Shown in pieces: positions 10,945 through 20,549 of a stretch of DNA of 64,000 nucleotides. The notes under the pieces are model-generated. The model saw only the letters and a list, made by a program, of their open reading frames with translations, made no database searches and was not told the DNA's origin. Numbering within the stretch: position 1 is the first letter of the stretch; each line of letters opens with the position of its first letter. Where the stretch lies: the NCBI GenBank assembly GCA_028564925.1, contig CM053028.1:628735064-628799063 (forward strand), read 5' to 3'. This DNA is from Lithobates sylvaticus (Eukaryota; Chordata; Amphibia; Anura; Ranidae). The translations under genes and the position numbers were made by a program.

Positions 10945-11557
10945 TTTTATTTCACTACAGAATCCGCCCTGCTACAGAATGTTTTCTATAGAGAGCAATG
11001 AAAAGTCTACAGAACAAGTATTTTCTGGGCTGAAAACCGAGAAAGATCTCAGAATACATTTCTTTGAGATTATCATAAGAAATACATTACTGGTCGATGA
11101 AGGAAACGCCCACAGCTCTGATTGGTTCAGATTTCAAATTGCTACTTTCAAATTTGCCGCCTGAATAGTGAAGAACGTTACAGACAATCAGCCCCATTAT
11201 CCCGCCAAATCCGACACTGAGATCATCCGATGAGACATTTATCCGAGAGATATCACCAATGCTTTATTTTCTAGAAGAATTGATTAGCCCAAAATGGATT
11301 CTGAAGACTATTGAATAATGTAAAACATCCCCATATGTTCTCTTTTATTCCAAGTCCTCCGAATGCCGAATCCCCCCCTACATACAGAACGATAGTGAGA
11401 TGACTTCTCTCATAGATCTCTACCTTTCTATATGATGGCAAATAAAGTATTACATGTTTCATCATCAGATCTGTATAGGATCGTGGGCCGATAATGAATG
11501 TTCCCTTTTTAGACATGTAGCGATTACGGATTTCCCCACCATATGAAAACTATAATT
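10945..11557. repeat. Left arm of inverted repeat around H4 (unit I), outer part
   Basis: Reading this arm forward matches the reverse complement of about 19440-19865. Shared blocks include 'attccgccctgct', 'agtattttctgggctgaaaa', the 'ctgattggttcagattt' CCAAT block and the 'cccgccaaatcc' block. It is related in the same way to unit II 59690-60050 (forward) and 61850-62380 (reverse). The arm is interrupted by the LINE at 11574 and resumes at 17205. Confidence 0.8.
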
Positions 11558-11573
11558 AAAAATGTGAAAGAAC
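11558..11573. repeat. LINE target-site duplication, left copy
   Basis: AAAAATGTGAAAGAAC is repeated exactly at 17189-17204 behind the LINE poly-A. The first bases are ambiguous with the A tail. Confidence 0.92.
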
Positions 11574-11726
11574 GGGGGGCGTGGCTGGCCGCGGAGCGAG
11601 ATGGCTGCCTGAAATCTCTGCTCCGCTCAGCCGAGGGACTTCCAGCGACACTCAGCCTCAGATCAGCGCAAGTCCCCCCTCTCTGAAGCTCCAGAGAGGA
11701 GCGGAATCAGTGGGCACCCGATCGGT
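11574..11726 (+). promoter_or_regulatory. LINE 5' UTR with YY1-like site
   Basis: The element opens with a G run, followed 25 bases in by GAGATGGCTGCC, close to the YY1 core found at the same place in mammalian L1. A second AAAGATGGCGCC lies at about 11808, inside ORF1. The GC-rich 5' UTR is a likely internal pol II promoter. This is inferred by analogy to mammalian L1. Confidence 0.5.
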
Positions 11727-12890
11727 ATGCCCAAGAGGAGAACCGCCAGCCTGCATCAGCCGCGCCGCCTCACTGACTACTACGAGAGAGCCGACATGCT
11801 CAGTGCTAAAGATGGCGCCGGCGCGCCGCCCTGCCCCCCACTGCTGACTGACAGGATCTCACAGGCACACTCTGCTGACATGGAGGAGATGGACAGCACG
11901 GCTCCTCACACTGACTCCTCTCAGCCCTCACCTGCTGATCGAGGTAAGAGAGCCGCACAGTCACAAGTCCTCTCTCCCACTAAAGCTCCTCAGCTTAAAA
12001 AACAGCACGGAGATCCCCCAGCTTACACAGGCCCTGAACTGCCACACTCTGAATCCCTAGCCACACTACCTGCCTCTGACCAGCCAGCATCTGAGCATAC
12101 GCTCAAACTTATGTTGATGTCACTGCAGCATGATATGCGTAATGAATTACGGTCCTCCATCTCCATGTTACATGCCAGAATAGATCAAGTGGAGGACCGC
12201 ACTGATGTCATTGAAAAAACGCTCACTGAACACACTGCGGCCTATAACGAAATGGCGGATGCCCATGACCGACAAATTGAGGAGATTAATTATTTACACG
12301 CCAAAGTCACAGATTTAGAGGATCGTTCGAGGAGGAACAATATCAAATTTAGGGGCGTACCAGAATCCGTTAAGCCACCAGAACTGATCCCCTACATCCA
12401 GCAACTATTCCTCACACTTATCCCTCAATTGCGTCAAACTGACATGATTATTGACCGAGCGCATCGCATTGTCAAACCTAGTCACCTCCCTGCCTCGGTA
12501 CCTAGAGACATCCTAGCCCGCATTCATTTCTTTCAAGTAAAAGAAAAGATCATGGCGGCTGCCAGATCCACCTCTCCGCTACCTGACCCCTACTCTACTG
12601 TGTCCCTGTACACAGACATATCTGCTGCTACCGCTCAAAAAAGGAGAGAATTTTCCCTGACCACCACTACTCTTCGGAAGCACAACATCCCATACAAATG
12701 GGGCTTCCCCACTAAACTAGTGGTCACATACCAGAACCAGAACACCAATATCCTGACTCCAAAAGATGGAATCAAACGCATGCTCAACTGGGGCCTAATC
12801 TCCTCACCTCCACCTGAACCTCTACTTCAAAGACCCTCAACGTTCGCCCAGGATCCCAGGCATTATGCTCCTAATACCACTCGCAAGTAA
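11727..12890 (+). CDS. LINE ORF1 protein (L1 ORF1p type)
   Basis: A 387-residue RNA-binding chaperone of the LINE ribonucleoprotein. The first 120 residues are low-complexity, rich in Pro, Ser and Thr. A coiled coil follows at about 135-195 (HDMRNELRSSISMLHARID, EKTLTEHTAAYNEMAD). Next comes the RRM-like domain opening DLEDRSRRNNIKFRGVPES, and then a C-terminal domain (VKEKIMAAARS, AQKRREFSLTT, PYKWGFPTKLVV). The order matches L1 ORF1p, which forms trimers. The frame is open throughout and ends about 380 bases before ORF2. The start MPKRRTASLH is the first in-frame ATG with reasonable context. Confidence 0.9.
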   Translation: MPKRRTASLHQPRRLTDYYERADMLSAKDGAGAPPCPPLLTDRISQAHSADMEEMDSTAPHTDSSQPSPADRGKRAAQSQVLSPTKAPQLKKQHGDPPAYTGPELPHSESLATLPASDQPASEHTLKLMLMSLQHDMRNELRSSISMLHARIDQVEDRTDVIEKTLTEHTAAYNEMADAHDRQIEEINYLHAKVTDLEDRSRRNNIKFRGVPESVKPPELIPYIQQLFLTLIPQLRQTDMIIDRAHRIVKPSHLPASVPRDILARIHFFQVKEKIMAAARSTSPLPDPYSTVSLYTDISAATAQKRREFSLTTTTLRKHNIPYKWGFPTKLVVTYQNQNTNILTPKDGIKRMLNWGLISSPPPEPLLQRPSTFAQDPRHYAPNTTRK

Positions 12891-13271
12891 GGACTTCCTC
12901 CACCTCCTCTAACCCCGACCATCGGGTGCACACTGAAAACCTTTACTACGATGTCTCTGCGATTACACACTGCAACGATGTCCCTAATGAGCACACCACC
13001 TGTTAGGCTCTTCACTCTTCCCCCAGTGAAAGGAAAGTGCCACGCACTTTGAAATTTCTTAGTTATATCCTTTACGTTTATAATTTTACTTTGTTTTTCA
13101 TAGCTTATGCTTATTAGCGCACTCTTCACTCAGTTGCCTTAAATCGTTGGCTCCACTTTACTTATTGTATAACACCAGCACTGGTCTACCCCCACCTCTG
13201 CGCACTACTGCACGTTACTTTGCTGCGGTATTCCTATACCCCCCCCCCCCCCCCACTAGTCACTGCCCAAA

Positions 13272-16200
13272 ATGTCATTCACCATCATCTCCATTAATGC
13301 CAAAGGCCTAAACTCCCCTTACAAGCGAAATTTACTATGGAAAGAAGCTTTGGCCCTCACCTCTGACATACTGTGTGTACAGGAAACTCACTTTGCCTCC
13401 AGCAAACCACCCTCATGCTCCCATAAACTGTATCCACACTATTACTTTGCCAACTCCGCAAAAAAAAAAAGCAGGAGTTATGATTGCCATACGCTCCACT
13501 GTTTCATTCCAGCCGCTCCACTCTGAGATAGACCCTGAAGGTAGATTCATAATTTTGAATGCCATAATCAATAATCGGAACGTCACTATCGCCAGCATTT
13601 ACTCCCCTAACACCAAACAACACCAATTCTACAAGTCCCTGCTAACTAAACTGGAACCTTTCAGACAGGGCCCCTTAATTATCTGCGGTGACTTCAACCA
13701 AATTGTTGATGCCTCGCTAGACACTTCTAATCCTACCCGTAAACGTTCTACCTCACTCTCCTCCCTACTCCACTCGGAAGACTTGTACGACCCCTGGAGA
13801 TGCCTCCACGGCTCTGAAAGAGATTACACCTTTTTCTCACACACTCAAAACACTTATTCTCGGATAGATCTCTTTTTGACTGACAAACATACCCTGCAAA
13901 TGGTACGGGAGTCTAAAATTGGACTTATTACGTGGTCTGACCACGCACCCATATCAATGACACTATTCCCAGCACCTGCCACTAAAAACTTCACCACCTG
14001 GAGGCTCAACACCTCCATAATCACACGTCCCTTATATCAAAAACAGATTTTTTCCGAACTCCAGCACTACTTCACAACCAACACCGGATCTGTAGACAAC
14101 CCCACTACACTATGGAACGCCCATAAGGCTTGCATTAGAGGTCTCCTGATTAAGTTGGGAACCCACGGGAAAAAACAATACAATGCAACCACGAACAAAC
14201 TCCTAGAACAAATACGCTTACTTGAGCGAGCCAACAAGCCTCAACCTTCCCCTATACTCAGCTCTGAACTGCACACAGCTAGACAAGCCCTCAGTGACCA
14301 CCTACACGCAAACTTTGATTTCCACCTTAAACGTCTCCGCTTACAATCCTACTCCCAACACAACAAACCTGGAGCATATCTAGCTAGACAACTTAAACGT
14401 AAACTCGTACAAACTAGGATTCCGTACCTTACTGATAACCACGGCATTAAACACGCCAACCCTAAAGACATTGCAGACCAATTCAGTCTCTACTACTCTA
14501 AACTATACAACCTTACCAGCTCCAACCTTGCTTCACCACCCTCTTCTACCGACATTACTAACTTCCTCAAAGACATACATCTCCCTTCACTCTCACAAGA
14601 CCAATTGCACCAACTTTCCACCCCATTCTCCCTTACGGAAGTGGAATCAGCCATTGCCGCCCTACCACTTCATAAAGCCCCAGGCCCTGATGGGTTCTGC
14701 AATGAGTACTATAAAACATTCTCTAAGCTCCTCATCCCCCACCTATGCCGCTCCTTCAACTTCACTGCCAGTACTGGTTCCATACCACCGGAATCCCTCC
14801 GAGCCACTATTGTCACTATTCCCAAACCGGGCAAACCGGCCGATGAGCCTGCCAGCTACAGACCCATTTCCCTGCTGAACACTGACACCAAGCTATATGC
14901 CAAAATTTTGGCCACGCGACTTTCAGACATTATCCCACAACTTGTGCATATTGACCAAGTGGGTTTTGTGGCTGGCAGACAAGCATCGGACGGTACCCGC
15001 AGGTTCATTGACCTGATACAATGGGTGGAACATCATCGAACGCCTTCTCTGCTCATCTCTCTTGATGCAGAGAAGGCGTTTGATAGAGTGGATTGGTCCT
15101 ACCTACAGGCAGTCCTTCAGAAATTTGGTTTCTCAGGGACCATACTGCAAGCTATACTCTCCCTCTACTCCTCGCCCAGCGCTAGAGTAATGACTTCCGG
15201 TCTACTCTCGGATCCCTTCCACATCTCTAATGGGACACGTCAGGGGTGCCCACTCTCACCCTTGATTTTCGCCCTTGTCATGGAACCCCTAGCCCAATCA
15301 ATTAGACACAACCCACTTATTTCGGGGATATCCACCGCTGACGCACATCACAAGATAGGTCTCTACGCTGACGATGTCATCATCTCCCTGACTGACCCTA
15401 CTAACTCACTCCCAGCTCTTCATCACACTTTAGACACCTTCAGCAAGGCTTCACTGTATAAAATTAACTTTTCCAAATCTAGCATGCTCAGTATAGGACT
15501 AAACCAACACACCAAAACTGATATTACCAACAACACGTCTTTCTCATGGGCCCCCAACTCTACGCTCACGTATCTAGGCATACAGTTAACCGCACCCTCA
15601 ACCCGCTTACGCTCCACCAATTTCAATAATCTTGTAACCAAGCTCCAAAAAACTGTGCAGGACCTCAGACATACTACTGCCTCATGGGCAGGAAGAATTG
15701 CTCTTGCCAAAATGTATCTTTTACCCCATGCCTTGTATACATTCCGGACTCTGCCGATACCATTTCTCAAACAACAATTGTTGCAGCTACAATCTATCCT
15801 CATAAACTTCATATGGAACGGAAAACGTTCCCGTCTCAAAAGCAGCACACTGTGTAAACCAGTCACATTAGGAGGGATGGGAGCACCAGACTTATTAGCC
15901 TATTACAAAGCAACCATACTCGATCAAGCCAGAGTCTGGTGGAACCCCATGCAACAAACCACCTGGCTCCAAATAGAAAAAGCAGCCCTTATGTCCCATC
16001 CTAAACTAACTCTATGCGCCCTCCTCCTGCAACATCCAGGAACTCACTCATACCTTGACACTGTTAACGCTACCGTCAGGATATGGAAAGCCACCATACA
16101 ATCCTCTCAGGGTACACCACTACGTCTACTCAAGCTAATACCGTTGGAAGCCCTCCACATTCTCACACCCAACCTTGATATCTCTACATGGATCAGCAAA

Positions 16201-16983
16201 GGTGTCTCCAACATTGGTATCCTATACCAAGGCTCCATTCTCATGTCCTTCCAAAAACTACAAACTGCTTACCACATTGGACACAAAGATTTTTTCAAAT
16301 ACCTCAGAATACGCTCGATCCTCTCTAAAGTACAATGGTCTGATGACCTATTACCATGGCATGTAACCACATTCTTCAACCTCCTCCCAACTGGAAAACG
16401 TGGAATCTCCTTTTGCTATAAACTGCTTACTAGCACCGACCACACTTCTAAGTCACCAACAATGCTAAAATGGGAGCATACATTACAAAGTTCCTACACT
16501 CTCCAACAGTGGCATCGCGCACTACAGACGCCCCTGAAAGTCTCCAGATGTCTCCTCCACTGGGAAACTGTGCAAAAATTATTCCACAACTGGTACCTTA
16601 CTCCATCCAGACTTGCCCGGATCTACCCTAATTCAACTAACCTCTGCTGGAGAAATTGTGGATCCCCTGGAACCCCATTCCACATATGGTGGGACTGTCC
16701 AATCCTCGCCACACTGTGGACTGTGCTCTCCAAACTCCTCCTTTCCATTCTACCGAATCCTGTACCACTAACTCCGCAAATGGTACTGTTAGGCCTAGAC
16801 ATGGAATTGTGGCCTTGCTCTTCACGCACGATCGTCTCCCATGTCTTTATTGCAACGCGACTGGCTATTGCCAAAAACTGGAAATCTCCCAACCCCCCCC
16901 TCTATAATGGAAATAACTGCTCTCTTAAACAACCACTGTTTGATGGAATTTATGCACGCCAAAGCCTACTTACAACTACCTAG
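13272..16983 (+). CDS. LINE ORF2: endonuclease and reverse transcriptase, one frameshift
   Basis: The start MSFTIISINAKGLNSPYKR opens the apurinic-type endonuclease. Its motifs are the Asn of SINAKGLN, CVQETH, ICGDFNQ, YSRIDLFL and WSDHAPI. The reverse transcriptase has SYRPISLLNTDTKLYAKILA, LISLDAEKAFDRVDW, NGTRQGCPLSPLIFAL and the catalytic YADDVIISL. The C-terminus has the Cys-His knuckle CWRNCGSPGTPFHIWWDCP. The reading frame changes once, at an 11-base A run (13460-13470); with ten As it would be a single frame of about 1,237 codons. No other break is seen. ORF2p nicks the target and primes reverse transcription there. The A-run change could be a real mutation or a sequencing indel. Confidence 0.92.
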
Positions 16984-17188
16984 ATTTCAAACGAACTGGA
17001 ACCTTTGGCTCAAACACCCTAAATGCATACCCCCCATGAATAAACTTCCACTTAGCTAGCTCCCATCTTTAGGTAGACTCCTCATTGCTGTGATAATCTG
17101 ACTATCACCTGTTTAACTGTACGTTATTCAATGTTTGCTTTGTAACCTGCTCTTTATGTAAAATCTTTAATAAAATTGAGTTACAAAA

Positions 17189-17204
17189 AAAAATGTGAAA
17201 GAAC
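17189..17204. repeat. LINE target-site duplication, right copy
   Basis: An exact repeat of 11558-11573. It restores the interrupted inverted-repeat arm, which continues with TGCTATAAATCTG. Confidence 0.92.
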
Positions 17205-17425
17205 TGCTATAAATCTGTAGTAATCATGAAACTGCCAGATACATCATATGCACAATGAATCAGTAAAAAAAAAAAAAAAAAATGTTTCATTTCAAATCGG
17301 TCTCCTCTTAGGAACACCGAACAATTTGCTGATTTCTAATTATAAAGTAAATGATATTCTCTGCAGGTTATTGAACGGCTGTGACCCCGCCCCTTTCTAT
17401 CAGTCCCCCATCAGTTTGGCTTTGT
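17205..17425. repeat. Left arm of inverted repeat around H4 (unit I), inner part
   Basis: Forward blocks 'actgccagataca', 'cacaatgaatc', 'tcggtctcc' and 'tgctgatttctaat' match the reverse complement of 19265-19440 in order. The block TGTGACCCCGCCCCTTTC (about 17380) has a partner at 19271 in direct orientation. A short A run (17267-17281) is inside. Confidence 0.75.
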
Positions 17426-18270
17426 ATTAGACACAGGGATGTGGGGCATCTGTATTTCTTAATCTTTTATAAATATGAAAATGTTATTAACAATAGTAGC
17501 TGGTGATTGTATTCTCTATTATGATGTGTGACAAATGTTTGTTTTCAGTGTAATCTCCGAGGTAAATAAAGAAAACTATTTATTTATGTTAATGGTAAGA
17601 AAAAAATAGAAATATTATATGTATATATAAAGAGAGAGAGATAGATATAGATAGATAGATATAGATATGCCTCTCTCTCTTTGATATACAATTTATACAT
17701 ATAGCAGTTGCACATATTTGGTTCTTCCTATATAATAATCGGGAAATATGACATTATTGGTAGAAATAGGCAACAATCATCATGACATACCAGCAAAATG
17801 TGTACGATTAATCAATAAAGAAAATATTGCGCTTCTGATGGATCACATCCGTTTCCATTCTGCAAAATATTGAAAAGGATCTAAATAAATTAAATTATCT
17901 ACAGTGCAATAAGTGACTAGACCCCGCCCCTTCTCCTCGTGTCTCCCATCTGTGGCCCATCAGGCTTTACACCCATGAAGGTGAGATGTCTGTTAGAAAA
18001 AATGTTTATTTTGTTTCCCTTTCAAAATAATGTTTTATAAATATTAAATCGCAATGAGCCTTTGAAACATGGCGATTGTATTTCTGTTATGAAGTGTTAA
18101 AAAGTCATGTTTCCCGTGTAATCTCCAGGTATAAATAGAAAAACAAGACAAAATAAAATAAAAATAAAACATTAAGAAGTAGGAATAACGTTGATTTTCT
18201 AGAGATGTATTGCTGTATCTGAATCAGGAGATTTATAGATTCATATAATTCTCTTTGTTTGTATTGAATG
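17380..18270 (+). other. Tandemly repeated, decayed H4 upstream modules
   Basis: Three successive blocks begin with a TGACCCCGCCCCTT-type GC box, at about 17381, 17912 and the functional promoter at 18275. The second is followed by CCCATCAGGCTTTACACCC, which resembles the H4 promoter. The first two end in 'gtgtaatctcc.aggtataaata' (about 17542 and 18112). No gene lies between them. A GA/GATA microsatellite is at 17629-17690. Confidence 0.6.
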
Positions 18271-18696
<426 letters not shown>

Positions 18697-18732
18697 ACCC
18701 TCATAGACGCCTACCTACTTCACCTACACAAA

Positions 18733-18773
18733 GGCCCTTTTCAGGGCCACCCACCTTCTCATACAAAGAGCTG
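18733..18773 (+). terminator. H4 (unit I) histone stem-loop and downstream element
   Basis: GGCCCTTTTCAGGGCC (18733-18748) is the six-pair stem with its 4-nt loop. CAAAGAGCTG (18764-18773) is the U7-pairing element. Confidence 0.96.
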
Positions 18774-18850
18774 CCACTATTCTCTTGTGATATAGGGAAT
18801 GCAGGCAATCTGCATGGAATACATGCACGGATGTGTTCTATTTGGCTATA

Positions 18851-18943
18851 CAGGAACGCCGCACACTCTGGATTTGGAGGTAAATTATGATCTCCGATTC
18901 ATCAACACGAATCGGGACCACCAACCTCGTACAACAAAGGGCT
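18851..18943 (+). pseudogene. Relic H4 3' end with decayed stem-loop
   Basis: Bases 18851-18883 (CAGGAACGCC then CACTCTGGATTTGGAGGTAA) align with the H4 codons for [10 protein letters not shown] and stop, with small gaps. They are followed at the expected distance by 'gggaccaccaacctcgtac' and ACAAAGGGCT, a degenerate stem-loop 3' half and downstream element. The flank beyond it (AGTGATAACTCTGAACA) aligns with the flank just beyond the downstream element of the living H4 in unit II. So this relic occupies the original 3'-end position. Confidence 0.75.
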
Positions 18944-19254
18944 AATGAGTGATAACTCTGAACATACATTTCTACAGATTTCTCATGTAGTGATAAGAAT
19001 TGATGGTCATTGTTTCAGCAAGAAATGTAGGAAGTGGTGCGATGTCTAGCTTGACCATAGACTGTACAATCTGATTGTAAGATCCCCCTTCACGCTTACC
19101 ACAGCTGGTTCATGTAAGAACAGCTAAATCATGCAGACAGTTGCAGATCATGGTAGATCTCAGATCATTATTTACAATGCGAGTTCACAATCCGTTATGA
19201 ACTACAACAATAAATGGAAGAAAACTTTTCTTGCACAAGTAATCGAAATGAGCG
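18944..19254. other. H4 3' spacer (unit I)
   Basis: Nothing coding. 'ttgtttcagcaa' and 'gtgcgatgtcta' match the reverse complement of unit II 60740-60830, so the H4 3' flank was inverted together with the gene. Confidence 0.7.
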
Positions 19255-19865
19255 AAACCGATAATTGTGGATGTGACCCCGCCCCTTTCACCAGTCTGCA
19301 GACAATTTAATTTACTTTGTAACTTTGATAACATTTTGCTGATTTCTAGTTACAAAGTGGAGACCGATCTGACATGAAACATTTGTTTTCTAGATTCATT
19401 GTACATTTGTATCTGACAGTGTAATGATCTCTACCAGTCCTTTTCACATCTACGGTAGTAATAACGGAACATATGGAAATGTTTTACATTATTCAACAAT
19501 CTTCTCAATCCATTTCTATTCATTCCGGACTAATCAATGAAAATAAAGCATTGATGATATCTCTCGGATAAATGTCTCATCTGATGGTCTCGGGTTTGGC
19601 GGGATAATGGGGTTATTTTCTTTCTCTGTAACGTTCGTGAAGAATTAAGGCGGGGAAATTTTAAACCTGAGCCAATCAGAGCTCTGGGCGTTTCCTTCAT
19701 CAGCCAGTAATGTCTTTCTGATGAGGATTTCAAAGCAATGTGTTCTGAGATATTTTTCTGTTTTCAGCCCAGAAAATACTTGTTCTGTAGACTTTTCATT
19801 GATGATCTCTATAGAAAACATTCTCTAGCAGGGCGGAATCTGCATTGTGGAGTAAAGAAAAGACT
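19255..19865. repeat. Right arm of inverted repeat around H4 (unit I)
   Basis: This is the reverse-complement partner of 10945-11557 plus 17205-17425, and direct homologue of unit II 61850-62380. It contains GTTTGGCGGGATAAT (19601, an E2F-like site) and GAGCCAATCAGAGC (19670, a CCAAT box) without an adjacent gene. It lacks the 'ttccaagtcctc' block of the left arm. Confidence 0.8.
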
Positions 19866-20425
19866 AGAAGACATGAGACATTCACATTTCTAATGGATTT
19901 ATTATTCCTGGTTAAACTGCCCGACATTTCAGAGGAGCGTTGATCGATGTTCCCGGAGGAAGAGATATCAGATTTTAGTGTCGGATTATTCTATCTGAGA
20001 TCATTGGAACGTTCCATAGAATTCCGGCGGGAAATTTGAATGAATCAATTTCATATTTGCACCAATCGCAGTTCTGGGCGATTTCTTCGGACTGAGGAAA
20101 GGAGGAGGATCTGAGATCTGTGTTCCTTTCAGCTGGGGGGATGTCTGTTTGGTATTGAATGATCTCTGATCTCCAAAAAATATTCAGCAGAAATAAAGGA
20201 CGGAGGACAATAAAATCAGTCCCTGTAAGGAGATCACATCGTTCCTTCACATGAAATACGTTCTAATAAATGATACAAATCATAGAAACTCTGAATTGCT
20301 GTTAGGATGGACAGACATGGAGGGGTGGATGGTTTTGGTTGGAGGGGTTTAGCGGTGAGAAGACGATCAGCATAGACAGATTGGAATGAAAAGAGATGAG
20401 AGAATGATGTACTGTGATCACATTT
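19866..20425. other. Unit I distal spacer, homologous to unit II 62380-62955
   Basis: Non-coding. It contains a second CCAAT module, 'atatttgcaccaatcgcagt' with 'tctgggcgatttcttcgg' (about 20053-20090), and lies collinear with unit II in direct orientation. The collinearity ends abruptly at 20425, where a 2.7-kb insertion begins. Confidence 0.7.
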
Positions 20426-20513
20426 GCTGTCCATAGGGGGCGCATGGGCGCCGCCCCCCCAAAGCCAGTCACAAATAAAAAAAAAAAAGAAAAAAGAAAA
20501 AAAAAATGTGGCC

Positions 20514-20549
<36 letters not shown>

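Larger units (their letters stand above)
11574..17188 (+). mobile_element. Full-length L1-type LINE retrotransposon
   Basis: This 5.6-kb element starts GGGGGGCGTGGCTGG, carries ORF1 and ORF2, and has a short 3' UTR ending 'aataaaattgagttac' plus an A run. It is bounded by a 16-bp target duplication. It lies in the left inverted-repeat arm upstream of H4. Full length, a perfect target duplication and almost open frames indicate a young insertion. It belongs to the L1/Tx1 group by its ORF1 type, apurinic-type endonuclease, reverse transcriptase and C-terminal Cys-His knuckle. Confidence 0.95.
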
